DNA from: Bradyrhizobium lablabi | GTDB lineage: Bacteria; Pseudomonadota; Alphaproteobacteria; Rhizobiales; Xanthobacteraceae | NCBI RefSeq assembly: GCF_900141755.1 | Contig: NZ_LT670844.1 | Location: 1,612,001-1,676,000 of the forward strand | Reading direction: 5' to 3' | DNA: 64,000 bases | Shown: positions 1-9,597 of the stretch, piece after piece | Layout: every line of letters begins with the position of its first letter | Numbering within the stretch: the stretch's first letter is position 1 | Position numbers and translations under genes: made by a program | Notes under the pieces: model-generated | Databases searched by the model: none | Seen by the model: only the letters and a program-made list of their open reading frames with translations | What the model was told of the DNA's origin: nothing

Positions 1-86
1 CCGGCAATGGTGGTCGAAAAATCGAGAACGCGAAGCCCCGCGAAGCTCTTTGTCAAATTAGCCTCATCGTTTTCCGCTATCGTCAT
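1..86 (-). CDS. CoA-transferase family III (CaiB/BaiF), N-terminal 28 codons only
   Basis: The minus strand opens with ATG at 86 and reads MTIAENDEAN, then LTKSFAGLRVLDFSTTIAG, running off the left edge. The GLRVLDFS.xIAGP pattern is the standard first beta-strand and glycine turn of class III CoA-transferases (formyl-CoA, carnitine and bile-acid CoA transferases). A GGAG ribosome site lies about 12 bases before the ATG, supporting this start. The substrate cannot be inferred from so short a piece. It is divergent from glycogen synthase; the roughly 200 bases between them would hold both promoters. Confidence 0.75.
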   Translation of the reverse strand, partial: MTIAENDEANLTKSFAGLRVLDFSTTIA

Positions 87-289
87 TCCAAACTCCCTCA
101 AACTCCTTCGGGCCTCGCGTCCATGGCGCGGCGTGACCCTAGATGGCGAAGCCCAACCGGGGAAGCGATTCCCTCGGCACCGACAATTCAAGCCGTTGGC
201 AAAAGCTCGCCCGGCTTCCTATTTAGCGCAAAAATAGACTGGAACCATTCTTGCATGATTCCAGCGCGGGGCGACGAAGAGGGCGGCTT

Positions 290-1705
290 TTGCGAGTTTT
301 GTTCGTCACGACAGAGATGGACGACTTTGTCCGGGTGGGCGGCCTCGCCGCCGTTTCAGCGGCGCTGCCCCGAGCGCTTCGAGCTTGGAGCGACGTTCGG
401 ATCCTGCTGCCCGGCTATCGCGACGTCATCGAACAACTCACGCATATTCAAATCGTTGGACGATGCCCCGCTCTGGCGGAAATGCCGTCTTGCACGCTTG
501 GGTTGGCATCGACCAAAGACGGCCTGCCGGTCTACGTCGTGCTCTGTCCGCAGCTTTATGATCGCCCCGGCAACCCCTATGGCGATGCGAGTGGCCGCGA
601 CTGGCCTGACAACGACGTGCGGTTCGGGCGGCTGGCATCGATCGCTGCCGAACTTGCGGCAGGCAGTTTGGACAAGAATTGGGCAGCCGATCTGGTTCAT
701 GCCAATGACTGGCAGGCCGCCCTCGTGCCCGCCTACCTCGCCTGGAACGCGGTCCGGATCCCGTCCATCCTGACGATCCACAACCTCGCCTATCAGGGCC
801 TGTTCGCCAAGGAGTCGCTGCGCCGGATCGGGGCGCCGGAAAATTCCTTCCACATCGACGGCCTCGAGTTCTACGACAAACTATCCTTCCTCAAAGGCGG
901 CATCGTCTACGCCTCCCATCTGACCACGGTCAGCGAGACCTATGCCAGGGAGATCACGACGACCGAGCTCGGCTGCGGGCTGGAGGGTTTGCTGCGCCGC
1001 CGCTCTGACGCCGCGCAGTTGACCGGCATCCTGAACGGCATCGACGAAAGCTGGGATCCCAGGTCCTGCGCCCAATTGGTGCAGCCGTTCGGCGCCGGCG
1101 ACTGGGAAGGCAAACGCGCCAATTCCGATTACGTCCGCCAGCAATTTGGGCTCGCGCTGTCGCGCGGGCCCATTTTTGGCCTGGTCGCCCGCCTCGTTCA
1201 CCAGAAGGGCGTCGACCTCGTGCTGTCGGCCGCCGACGAGATCATCCAGGCCGGCGGGCAGATCATCGTCACCGGCAGCGGCGAGCCGGCGATCGAACGC
1301 GCGCTGGTCGATGCCCATCGGCGCCGGCCGGATGCGATCGGGGTCGCCATCGGCTTCAATGACGGACAGGCGCGGCGGATCTTTGCCGGCAGCGATTTCA
1401 CGCTGATGCCGTCACGTTTCGAGCCGTGCGGACTGAGCCAGATGTACGCCCAAAAATTCGGCTCGCTGCCGATCGGCCACCAGACCGGCGGGCTCTCGGA
1501 AACCATCACCGACGGCGAAACCGGATTCCTGTTCACCCAGCCGTCGACCGAATCCTTACTCGGCGGGATCAAGCGCGCGTTCGCCGCCTTCACGGCAAAG
1601 GATCGCCTCGACTCGATGCGCCGCCGCGCGATGTCGCGATCGTTCAGTTGGGACGTCTCCGCGTCGCTTTACGGCGCGCTGTACCGGAAGGCGCTGTCGT
1701 CCTAG
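290..1705 (+). CDS. glgA: Glycogen synthase (ADP-glucose type, GT5)
   Basis: Transfers glucose from ADP-glucose to the growing alpha-1,4-glucan in the cytoplasm. About 471 residues, the usual GlgA size. The N-terminal GT5 half has the RVGGLAAVSAALP version of the KxGGL nucleotide-sugar loop. The C-terminal GT-B half has LVARLVHQKGVDLVL and FEPCGLSQMYAQKFGSLPI followed by TGGLSETI, the donor-binding E-x7-E region. The frame is open from a TTG at 251, but TTG at 290 (LRVLFVTTEM) matches the family start and has AGAGGG about 8 bases upstream, so I prefer it. No glgB, glgC or glgP is visible beside it; the partner genes of glucan metabolism lie at 5.3-10.7 kb. Confidence 0.9.
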   Translation: MRVLFVTTEMDDFVRVGGLAAVSAALPRALRAWSDVRILLPGYRDVIEQLTHIQIVGRCPALAEMPSCTLGLASTKDGLPVYVVLCPQLYDRPGNPYGDASGRDWPDNDVRFGRLASIAAELAAGSLDKNWAADLVHANDWQAALVPAYLAWNAVRIPSILTIHNLAYQGLFAKESLRRIGAPENSFHIDGLEFYDKLSFLKGGIVYASHLTTVSETYAREITTTELGCGLEGLLRRRSDAAQLTGILNGIDESWDPRSCAQLVQPFGAGDWEGKRANSDYVRQQFGLALSRGPIFGLVARLVHQKGVDLVLSAADEIIQAGGQIIVTGSGEPAIERALVDAHRRRPDAIGVAIGFNDGQARRIFAGSDFTLMPSRFEPCGLSQMYAQKFGSLPIGHQTGGLSETITDGETGFLFTQPSTESLLGGIKRAFAAFTAKDRLDSMRRRAMSRSFSWDVSASLYGALYRKALSS

Positions 1706-1737
1706 AATGCAATTCACTCGGCTGGAATCATGAGCGT

Positions 1738-1880
1738 GGCCTCGTGGTTCGAGACGCGCGGCGTTGCCGCGCTCCTCACCATGAGGGTCTAAGACCTCAT
1801 CCTGAGAGGCTCTGCAAAAAGCTCCGACCTCATCCTGAGGAGCGCGCCCTTGCGCGCGTCTCGAAGGATGGAGCCACGGA
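1738..1880. repeat. Palindromic intergenic repeat family A, copy 1
   Basis: Starts CCTCGTGGTTCGAGACGCGC and contains CTCCTCACCATGAGGGTCTA, then CCTCATCCTGAGGAG, and ends with TCTCGAAGGATG. Near-identical copies lie at 27688-27829 and 61517-61620. The ends are inverted relative to each other (GTTCGAGAC with GTCTCGAA), so the unit folds into a long imperfect hairpin. This copy carries an extra internal stretch (CTCTGCAAAAAGCTCCGA) between two CCTCATCCTGAG half-units, as if two units had been joined. Confidence 0.85.
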
Positions 1881-1922
1881 CTAAGAAATGTTCGGGCGCT
1901 GCCAGCAGCATTCGTCAAATCT

Positions 1923-3086
1923 TCATTCCGCCGCTTTCGGCAGGATATCCGTCTGGTCGTGCAGGATCACGCCAGAGAGCGGATCGAATTCGCCGATCCA
2001 GGGGGAACGCTCGAGCACCGCCCTGGTGTGGACATAACCGGCGTCCCAGCGCTGCATGATACCGGAGGGACTGAAATCGATGTCCTTGGTGTGGCTCTCG
2101 CGATCGAGCGCCGGGGCCTGCAGCTGCACCACATGCATCTGCGTCGAACAGCCATAGCTCGTCAATTCACGTACCGCCTCGCTGTTGCGCTCGGCCTCGG
2201 GCAAACGCGCCGCGAGCTGGTTGATGACATGCCGCAGGCGATGCGCCTGCTCCTGGCGGGCGATCTGGCTCGCGATCCGGCTCGAATACTGCACGTCCTT
2301 CTGCCGGTGCAGCACCTACGCCATGGTGGTAGGCTCGGCTCCGGACGGATTCCACATGTGAACCGTGAAGATCAGCGAGCTCCTGCGCGGGTTGTCGTCG
2401 AATACCGCTTCGGTCGGGGTGTTCGACAGAATGCCGCCGTCCCAATAGAGCTCGCCGTCGATGCGAATAGCGGGAAATGCGGGTGGCAGCGCACCTGATG
2501 CCAAAATATGCTTCACGCCGAGCGCGCCGTCGCGGCTGTCGAAATATCGCATCTTGCTAGACCGGACATGCGCGGCGCCGACGGTCAGGCGCGGCGTGCA
2601 GCGGTTGACGCGATCGAAATCGACAAGTTCGGAAAGCGTCCGTTCGAGCGGCTCGGTCGAATAATACCCGGCCTTGTCGGCGCCGAGCGGATACTCGGCG
2701 CCGACATGCGCCAGCGGATTAGGCTTGAAGAACCCGGGAATGCCATTGGCGACCGTCGACCAGTAGGACAGCTTTTCGTTGAAGCCGGGCAATGCTTCCG
2801 GAAAATTCCAGATCGGGCGCTGCTGCATCCGCTTCCAGAATTCGCGCAACCGCGGCAAGCGGTCTTGCGGTGCGTTGCCGGCGATCAAGGCGGCATTGAT
2901 GGCGCCGATCGAGGTGCCGATGATCCAGTCCGGCTCGATGCCGGCCTCATACAGCGCCTGATAGACGCCGGCCTGATAGGAACCGAGCGCGCCGCCGCCT
3001 TGCAGCACGAGGACGACCTGACCGGGAAGCGTCCTTTGCTGTGACCCGCTGCTCTGCGAGGAACGCATTTCCTTTACGTCTTTCAT
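1923..3086 (-). pseudogene. Patatin-like phospholipase (DUF3734 type) interrupted by an in-frame amber codon
   Basis: Residues 1-256 carry the patatin oxyanion loop GGGALGSYQAG, the nucleophile elbow GTSIG and the catalytic DGG (DGGILSN), so the Ser-Asp dyad is intact. Reading stops at TAG (2316-2318) after VHMWNPSGAEPTTMA, and the same frame continues without any shift as VLHRQKDVQYSSRIA through KDIDFSPSGIMQRWDAGY to 1923. This is the normal C-terminal part of the family, so one C-to-T change (CAG to TAG) would explain it. The ATG at 3086 has GGGAG upstream. Either a pseudogene, a truncated but folded hydrolase, or a suppressed stop; the intact downstream frame suggests the change is recent. 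The family acts as esterase/phospholipase, often membrane-linked. Confidence 0.8.
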
Positions 3087-3251
3087 GTCACGCTCCCGTC
3101 GAAACCCGTCGCATAAGTGATGTTCGCCGATAGTTCGAATTTGTTACGTCGGCCCGGAACATCGTCCTCGCGCATACGGACGTCAAGCCGCCACTCGCCG
3201 GCAGTCCAGGCCTTCGATCGAAGCAACCGGTTCCCGGAATTTGTCGGGAGA

Positions 3252-4571
3252 TCAGGGCGCGCTGCGCCGCGTTTCCGGCATCGCCAAAAAGATCAGCGCG
3301 AGACCCAACGCTGCGACGCCGGCAAGCCCGGTGAAGGCGACGCTGCTGCCGAACTTGTCACTGACGTAACCGGCGAGCACGGTGGAGAGCGATGCCCCAA
3401 TGCCGGTCGCGGTGCCGACAATGCCCTGCGCGAGATTGAAGTGACCGCTCCCGAAGGCGATGTCGGCAACGACCAGCGGCACCATCACGGCGAAGACAGC
3501 CGCGGTGATGCCGTCGAACGCCTGCACCGCGACCAACAGATATGGATCTTTCACGGTTGCGAACAGCACGCCGCGAACGGCCAGCGCGGCAAATGCCATT
3601 AGCATTAGCGGCCGTCGCCCCCATGCCTGCGCCTTGCGTCCGACCGTCGGAGACATCAGCGCGACGATCGCCTGCGGCACGATGATGCAGGCAGCGATCA
3701 ACACCGGCGCCCACTGGCTCGACCTTGTCGTCACGACACCGGCCATCAGCGGCAGCATCGCGGCGTTGGCGAGCTGCAGCAGCAGCACGCTCAGGGCAAA
3801 GATCAGCAATGGACGCCGGCAGAGATTGAGAACGCTGGTGGCACGCTTGTCGGGCACCTCACGCTTTACAGCGCCATGCGCCTGGGCGACATCGATCTCG
3901 CGCTCGCGTATCCGCCCCAGCGCGAGCAAGGTCGGTATCGCCAGCAGGAAGGTGACGAGAAACACCGAGCGGCTCGACAGTAAATAGCCGGCCGTGCCCA
4001 TCACGGCCGCGGCCGTTCCGTTGCCAAGCGACGCAAAGCGGGCATTGCGCCCGAGCCGTTCCCCGATTGCCATCGGCCCGACCAGGCCGAGGCTGATCGC
4101 GGCAATCGCGGGGCCCAGCACGCAACTGGCGGCGGCGTGCAGCGTCGCCGCCGTGACGACGACCGGGAAGATCGGCCACACCGCATAGCAGAGCGCGGCC
4201 ATACCGATGGTCGCGACCGCAAGGCCGGCCACCAGCCGTTCGGAGCGCGCATAATCAACAATCGCCCCGCCGGGCATCTGCCCGATCAATCCGACCACGC
4301 CGCCGATCGACAGCACCAGGCCGATCTGGACCTGGGTCCATTTCTGCGTCGTCAGATAAACCGCGATGAACGGACCAAATCCGGTCTGCACGTCGGCGAG
4401 GAAGAAGATGAACCAGTCGAGGCCGCGCAGGCTCTGGCGCGACGGCATTGCGATAGGCTTGGGCCCCGCCGGCCCCGACATTCCTGACACACCTTTTTCG
4501 CCGCCGATCGGTCGCCCCGGGTGGTCACTCTCAATCCGGTCTTTCGAAGGGGATGAACGGACGAACAGCAT
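3252..4571 (-). CDS. Major facilitator superfamily transporter
   Basis: 439 residues with about 12 hydrophobic segments in two halves separated by a charged central loop near residues 215-245 (EREIDVAQAHGAVKREVPDKR). The first helix pair carries DWFIFFLADVQTGFGPFIAVYL and the loop following helix 2 has GQMPGGAIVDYARSERL, the MFS motif-A region. Substrate is unknown; the family contains drug and sugar exporters. The first about 30 residues are polar and may not be translated: an ATG at 4481 (MSGPAG) is an alternative start, with AGGA just before it. It runs in the same direction as the PRC-barrel gene upstream, with a 14-base gap. Confidence 0.8.
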   Translation of the reverse strand: MLFVRSSPSKDRIESDHPGRPIGGEKGVSGMSGPAGPKPIAMPSRQSLRGLDWFIFFLADVQTGFGPFIAVYLTTQKWTQVQIGLVLSIGGVVGLIGQMPGGAIVDYARSERLVAGLAVATIGMAALCYAVWPIFPVVVTAATLHAAASCVLGPAIAAISLGLVGPMAIGERLGRNARFASLGNGTAAAVMGTAGYLLSSRSVFLVTFLLAIPTLLALGRIREREIDVAQAHGAVKREVPDKRATSVLNLCRRPLLIFALSVLLLQLANAAMLPLMAGVVTTRSSQWAPVLIAACIIVPQAIVALMSPTVGRKAQAWGRRPLMLMAFAALAVRGVLFATVKDPYLLVAVQAFDGITAAVFAVMVPLVVADIAFGSGHFNLAQGIVGTATGIGASLSTVLAGYVSDKFGSSVAFTGLAGVAALGLALIFLAMPETRRSAP

Positions 4572-4585
4572 GGTTCGGCTTCTCT

Positions 4586-5107
4586 TCAGGGATCGAACTG
4601 CAGCGGCTTCAGGCTGCCCGCTGCGCCCAGCACCACGATCGGCATATCCTCCTTGTATTCGGGCGCCGCATTGACTTGATCCTTTGTCAGTTCCAACGTG
4701 ATGGCGTCGGTCTTGTCGGCGACACGTCCGAAATGCAGCGCGCTCCAGTCGACCACGATCTTGCGGCTGCCGACGCCAAGAAAACCGCCGAAATCGATCA
4801 CGGCTGCCCGCACCATTCCGGTGCGATCGACAATGACGTCGACGATGCGTCCCATGTCCTCTTTCGCCGCACTTTGCACATCGCGGCCGAGAACGCCATG
4901 CGCCTCCCTGGCGCCGATGATGGTGACCGAGGGCGGCGGCGATGGCTCTTTTGTCGCGGCTGCGGGCGCGGAACTTTGCGGCTGAGACGGCGGCGCGGAA
5001 CTTTGATCTGCCGGCGGCGAGCCAGGATTATCCGCCGCCCAGGACATGCCCGCAACCGAGGTTGCGAAAGCAAGTGCGGCGAAAACCGACAGGAATCTTG
5101 TGCACAT
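4586..5107 (-). CDS. Exported PRC-barrel domain protein
   Basis: 173 residues. A signal peptide (MCTRFLSVFAALAFATSVAG then MSWAA) is followed by a Pro/Ser/Gln/Ala-rich linker (residues about 28-58) and a PRC-barrel fold: residues about 65-150 with VLGRDVQSAAKEDMGRIVDVIVDR, then AAVIDFGGFLGVGSRKIVVDW. The start is set by a strong AGGAGG about 5 bases before ATG 5107; the frame stays open upstream to 5269 but without a ribosome site. PRC-barrel proteins often bind RNA or membrane partners. Here the export signal argues for an envelope role; no more specific function can be read. Confidence 0.8.
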   Translation of the reverse strand: MCTRFLSVFAALAFATSVAGMSWAADNPGSPPADQSSAPPSQPQSSAPAAATKEPSPPPSVTIIGAREAHGVLGRDVQSAAKEDMGRIVDVIVDRTGMVRAAVIDFGGFLGVGSRKIVVDWSALHFGRVADKTDAITLELTKDQVNAAPEYKEDMPIVVLGAAGSLKPLQFDP

Positions 5108-5265
5108 ACGGCCTCCTGAGATACTCGACCCGAAAGGGCACAAGGCATTGATGATCAGCGATTGGAACCGGTCGATTTGAGTGGGAACGAGCGAACCCCC
5201 GACACAAATATAGTGACCGGTGTCAAAATTCGCACGCCGATCAGCGGAATCCCCGCGTGGCGCGC

Positions 5266-7467
5266 TCACTGCGCGAGCACGATCGACACCTGAATCTGGC
5301 CGCGCGTCCGCAATACCTCCAGCGACACCTCCTCGCCGTGGCGGTGCACACAGAGGTCGACGCTGGAAGGTCCAAGCCTGAGATCGCGCATCACCACTTC
5401 GTTGAGGAACGCCGGCAGGCGCGGATTGCGCAGCCGGATTTCACCGCGCTCGGCGTCGAATTCTAATCCGAGCGATGCCTCCAACAGCGTGAACGGCGTC
5501 GCGCTGGCCCAGGCCTGCGGCGCGCAGGCGACCGGATAGAGCGTCGGCCCGCGTCGTTTTTCACGCCGGAAGCCGCAGAACAGTTCGGGCAGCCGCCGCA
5601 AATCCATATAGGCGGCGGCGTCGAACAGACCCTCGAAAACTTGTTCGACTGAATGTTTGAGGCCGTAGCGCGCGAGCCCCAGCGCGATCAGCGCGTTGTC
5701 GTGCGGCCAGATCGAGCCGTTGTGATAGGACATCGGATTGTAGCGCACCTCGCCGCGCGCCACGGTGCGGATGCCCCAGCCGGAGAAAAAATGCGGCCGC
5801 ATCAGGTCGGCGCCGACGCGGCGGGCGCGATCCGCGCGCACGATACCGCTGAACAACAATTGCCCGGCGTTCGACGTGCGCACCTTGCACGGCTCCTTGT
5901 CGCCGTCGAGCGCGAGCGCGTAGCTGCCGAGATCGTCGCACCAGAACGCTTCTTCAAAGCGCGCGGCGAGAAGCTTGGCTTCGGCCTCGAGCTGATAGGC
6001 CCGGTCGCTCTTGCCAAGCCGCGCCGCGCAACGCGCCGCCAGCCGTTTGCCGGCGAATACATAGCCCTGCACTTCGGCGAGTGCGATGTAGCCTTCGGCC
6101 AGGCGGCCATCGGCGTGGAAGATCGCGTCATACGAATCCTTCCAGCCTTGATTGGCGAGACCTTGTTCGGAGGCGCGCCGGTACTCGACAAAACCGTCCT
6201 TGTCCGGGTCGCCGTAACCATCGATCCAGCCGAGCGCCGCCTCGATCGAGGGCCACAGCTCGGCGAGCGTCGCCTCGTCGCCGGTGCGCTCGACATAAAG
6301 GCCGGCCAGCAGCACGAACAGCGGCGTCGCATCGACGCTGCCGTAATATAGCGCGAACGGCACCTCGCGCAGCGCCGCCATCTCGCCGCCGCGCATCTCA
6401 TGGAGGATCTTGCCGGGTTCGGCGTCGGCGAGCGGATCGACGGTTTTGGCCTGGTAGTAAGCGAGCCGCCTCAGCACGCCCCGCGCGACGCGCGGGTCGA
6501 TCCAGAGCATTTGCATCGCGGTGATGATGCCATCGCGGCCGAAGGTCGTCGAGTACCAGGGAATGCCCGCATAGGGATAGCGTCCCTGCGGCGTCTCCGT
6601 CATCAGCATGTTGAGATCGGCCATCGACTGGCACAGCACCTCGTTGAAGATGTTGTTCGAAGTCTCGATGCTGGCGGCGCCGGCAGTCGAGCGCCGCATT
6701 TCGCGGCGATGCGCAAGCAGCCCGCGGAAAAACGGCGCCGGCCGGAAGCTCGCCGGCTTGTTGCAGGAGGCGGCAACAAACAATGGGCAGACCTGTTGCG
6801 GCTCGAGATCGAGATGATAGGTCGCTTCATTCACGGTAAGCTGCGTCGGCCGCGGATCGAAATGCAGCACCGTGGTGCGCAATTTGCCGTCGAGCCCGAG
6901 ATATTCGAGGGCGACATCGGCGGGATCGACGAGCTTGCCGGAGCCGGTGCCCCGGCGCGGTCGCCTTTCGCCGCGCACCTCGAACAAATCGGCGAAATCA
7001 TTGTCGAACAGCAAATTCACATCGAAGCTGACCGGCCGGTCGCCGTGGTTTTGGAAGCCGATCCGCTGATAGGCCGTTCCGCGCCACAGGAAGATGGTGC
7101 GGACGATGTGCAGCATGTCCTTCTGCAGCACGATTCGGCCGTCGCGAAAGATATCGGGATTGGTGAGATCGACCATCAATGCCGAATTGTCGTCGCGCAA
7201 ATTGGAGCCGAGCAGCAGCGGCTGGAGATCGTCCAGCAACAATTCGAGCCGGGCGAGATAGCGGGTGTCGGCGTTGAACAGGCCGTCCGGCCCGCCTGCA
7301 GACGCACCGATATCGCCATGGCTGTCGAGCACGATGAAAGTGTCGTCATGCTTGAGCGAGCGGCGGGGCCGCGCCGCCGGCCCGGTCATCGGGATATAGA
7401 ACGGCTGTTCCGAAACCGGTTCCGCGGTTCGGATCGTCATGATGTCGGTTGCGACTTCGGCTGCCAT
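5266..7467 (-). CDS. Amylo-alpha-1,6-glucosidase / glycogen-debranching family protein
   Basis: 733 residues. The N-terminal half (about 30-230) is the bacterial GDE N-terminal beta-domain (FIVLDSHGDIGASAGGPDGLFNADTRYLARLELLL). The C-terminal half is an (alpha/alpha)6 barrel typical of debranching glucosidases, with PYAGIPWYSTTFGRDGIITA (catalytic Asp region), HEMRGGEM, YYGSVDATPLFV and YNPMSYHNGSIWPHDNALIA. It would remove alpha-1,6-linked branches from glucan or hydrolyse related glucosides. ATG 7467 has GAGGTCGA just upstream. It lies 68 bases after the ABC exporter on the same strand, so both are probably read from the stress promoter at 9361-9386. Confidence 0.85.
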   Translation of the reverse strand: MAAEVATDIMTIRTAEPVSEQPFYIPMTGPAARPRRSLKHDDTFIVLDSHGDIGASAGGPDGLFNADTRYLARLELLLDDLQPLLLGSNLRDDNSALMVDLTNPDIFRDGRIVLQKDMLHIVRTIFLWRGTAYQRIGFQNHGDRPVSFDVNLLFDNDFADLFEVRGERRPRRGTGSGKLVDPADVALEYLGLDGKLRTTVLHFDPRPTQLTVNEATYHLDLEPQQVCPLFVAASCNKPASFRPAPFFRGLLAHRREMRRSTAGAASIETSNNIFNEVLCQSMADLNMLMTETPQGRYPYAGIPWYSTTFGRDGIITAMQMLWIDPRVARGVLRRLAYYQAKTVDPLADAEPGKILHEMRGGEMAALREVPFALYYGSVDATPLFVLLAGLYVERTGDEATLAELWPSIEAALGWIDGYGDPDKDGFVEYRRASEQGLANQGWKDSYDAIFHADGRLAEGYIALAEVQGYVFAGKRLAARCAARLGKSDRAYQLEAEAKLLAARFEEAFWCDDLGSYALALDGDKEPCKVRTSNAGQLLFSGIVRADRARRVGADLMRPHFFSGWGIRTVARGEVRYNPMSYHNGSIWPHDNALIALGLARYGLKHSVEQVFEGLFDAAAYMDLRRLPELFCGFRREKRRGPTLYPVACAPQAWASATPFTLLEASLGLEFDAERGEIRLRNPRLPAFLNEVVMRDLRLGPSSVDLCVHRHGEEVSLEVLRTRGQIQVSIVLAQ

Positions 7468-7535
7468 TCGACCTCGCGCGGTTTCCCCCGGCCTTGTGAC
7501 AAACGCACTAAGGAATCAAACACCAACGCCGTACA

Positions 7536-9299
7536 TCAGGCTGCGTGTTTTGCAAGCCGGCTCATTTCCCGCGTCACCAATTCGCGGTAAGGACCCTGCC
7601 CCTGCATCAGCCGGTCCGGCGGGCCGTCTTCGATGATCTTGCCGGCTTTGAGCATCACCACACGGTCGAAGTTGCGCAATGTGGCGAGACGATGGGCGAT
7701 CGCAATCACGGTGCGCCCGCGCATCAGGCGGCTGAGCGCCTCGCGGATCGCTTCCTCGGATTCGCTGTCCAGCGCGGCGGTGGCTTCATCGAGCAGCAGG
7801 ATCGGCGCGTCTTTCAAGAACGCGCGCGCAATCGCGATGCGCTGCCGCTGGCCGCCCGACAATTTGACGCCGCGGTCGCCGACCATGGTGGCGAGGCCTT
7901 CGGGGAGGGTTTCGACGAAATCGCAGCGCGCCGCGATCGCCGCGCGCAGCACCTCGTCGTCGGTCGCGTTCGGCCGCCCGTAGCGGATGTTCTCCAGGAT
8001 CGAGCGTTGGAACAGCGAAATGTCCTGCGGCACCACCGAAGTCGCCTGGCGCAGGCTTTGCTGCGTGACCCGCGAGATGTCCTGGCCGTCGATCGTGATC
8101 GAGCCGTGCTGGACGTCGTAGAAGCGTTGCAGCAGCACGAACAGGCTGGATTTTCCGCCGCCGGATTGACCGACCAGCCCGACCCGCTGACCCGGCTGGA
8201 TGCGCAGGCTGAACTTGTCGAACACCTGAACTCCGCCGGGATAATGGAATGAAATGTTGTTGAAGGCGATCGCCGCGCCGCTCTTGATCAGCGGCTCGGC
8301 CTCGGGGTGGTCGCGCAGTTCGTGCGGCAGCAACAACGTGGCGATCGCTTCGGTCAGGCGGGCGACATGCTGGGTGACGTCGACCAGCGCCACCGCAAGA
8401 TCGCGCGTGGCGCTCAGGATCGAAAGCCCGAGCGTACAGACCAGCACGACGTCACCGGTGGTGGCGCCGCCGCGCTGCCACAGCACGATGGCCCAGGCCA
8501 ACAGCGCGATCGTCAGCACGACGGTGACCGCGGCATGGGTCAGCCGCAGCTTTTCGAGATAACGCAGGCTGCGTCCGCGCGCCGTCAGCTCCCGGTTGAC
8601 GGTGGCGTCGAACCGGTCGTGCTCGAAATTCAAGCCGCAGAACGCCCGCACCAATGGCATGTTGTTGATGACATCGACCATCTCGCCATCGACGGCTGCG
8701 GCCTTGTCGGCGAAATCGTCATGCAGCGGTTTTCCGGCTGCCGCCAAATGGAACATCGCGATCACCATGCCGCCGGCAATGACGATCAGACCCGCCGACA
8801 TCGGCAGGCTCACGGTTCCAATCAGCGCAATCGCCGCGATTGTCGCGATGCACGGCGGCAGCACGTTCCAAACGAACATATTTTCGACAGTGTAGACGGC
8901 ATTCGAGGTCGCGGTAATGCGGCTTGTCAACATTCCGGGCAGCCGGTCGGAGAAATAACTCGGGGCATGGCCGGTCAAATGCCGGAACATGTCCCGGCGC
9001 AAATCGCCGGTCACTCCCACAAATGTGAAGCTCGCGGTCCAGCTCGCAACCCGCCACAGGAAATTATCCGCAGCGATCAGCGACATGAGGAAAACGAATG
9101 CCAGCCATACGCTGCCTGCGCGGGCCGGGCCGGCCGACAAACCGTCGACCAGATATTTCACGCCATATTGTGTGCCTACCGAACAAGCAACCGCGGCGAC
9201 AACGGCGGTAAGGATGACGACATGCGACGCAAGACGGCGGCGAAGATAGCGCAGCACGAACGCGAGCGGGCGATGTGCGTATCCAGAAAGACTGTCCAT
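7536..9299 (-). CDS. ABC exporter, fused membrane and ATPase domains
   Basis: 587 residues from ATG 9299 (MDSLSGYAHRPLAF), chosen over an open frame to 9413 because AAGGGG precedes it and the first 38 codons have no family likeness. Six transmembrane segments lie in residues about 15-300, then a full ATPase domain: Walker A VGLVGQSGGGKSSLF, Q-loop VVPQDISLF, signature LSGGQRQRIAIARAF, Walker B ILLLDEATAALD, and H-loop IAIAHRL. Half-transporter architecture, working as a homodimer that exports lipids, peptides or glycans. The setting between a glucan debranching enzyme and a glycosyltransferase suggests a glycan or glycolipid cargo; that is inference. Confidence 0.85.
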   Translation of the reverse strand: MDSLSGYAHRPLAFVLRYLRRRLASHVVILTAVVAAVACSVGTQYGVKYLVDGLSAGPARAGSVWLAFVFLMSLIAADNFLWRVASWTASFTFVGVTGDLRRDMFRHLTGHAPSYFSDRLPGMLTSRITATSNAVYTVENMFVWNVLPPCIATIAAIALIGTVSLPMSAGLIVIAGGMVIAMFHLAAAGKPLHDDFADKAAAVDGEMVDVINNMPLVRAFCGLNFEHDRFDATVNRELTARGRSLRYLEKLRLTHAAVTVVLTIALLAWAIVLWQRGGATTGDVVLVCTLGLSILSATRDLAVALVDVTQHVARLTEAIATLLLPHELRDHPEAEPLIKSGAAIAFNNISFHYPGGVQVFDKFSLRIQPGQRVGLVGQSGGGKSSLFVLLQRFYDVQHGSITIDGQDISRVTQQSLRQATSVVPQDISLFQRSILENIRYGRPNATDDEVLRAAIAARCDFVETLPEGLATMVGDRGVKLSGGQRQRIAIARAFLKDAPILLLDEATAALDSESEEAIREALSRLMRGRTVIAIAHRLATLRNFDRVVMLKAGKIIEDGPPDRLMQGQGPYRELVTREMSRLAKHAA

Positions 9300-9360
9300 G
9301 CAGTTACAGAACCCCTTGGAGGAGAAGGAAAACTCTAATCGGATAGGTTTCGTGCGATCG

Positions 9361-9386
9361 AACGATGGAGACCTATCCGCTGTTCC
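9361..9386 (-). promoter_or_regulatory. EcfG-type general stress promoter for the ABC exporter operon
   Basis: On the minus strand GGAAC (from 9386) is followed by 17 bases and CGTT (ending at 9361). Alphaproteobacterial sigma-EcfG recognises GGAAC-N16/17-CGTT. The expected start of transcription lies about 55 bases upstream of ATG 9299. Both boxes match exactly. Confidence 0.7.
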
Positions 9387-9498
9387 CACCGTGTTGCCAT
9401 CACTGCGCAACAATCATGCAGCATTAGCGACGTAGAAAATCTGATCGGGCGTGATGGCATCAGCAAGACCACGGTGTGGAGGAAGTGCGCGTCGTCTT

Positions 9499-9527
9499 GG
9501 GAACTTCGCACATGCGAAAACGTTCCC
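9499..9527. promoter_or_regulatory. Palindromic, possibly bidirectional EcfG-type promoter
   Basis: GGGAAC (9499-9504), then TTCGCA-CA-TGCGAA and CGTTCCC (9521-9527). Plus strand: GGAAC-N16-CGTT, pointing at the glycosyltransferase starting at 9598. Minus strand: GGAAC-N17-GTT, pointing at the ABC exporter. The symmetric ends allow one site to serve both directions, and the inner TTCGCA/TGCGAA arms add a second inverted repeat that a regulator could use. Confidence 0.6.
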
Positions 9528-9597
9528 TTGTTCGGCATGCCGGTGCCATCGCGAGGCGGGGGATTTTTCCAACCCATGATCGACAGGAGACGTTGAA

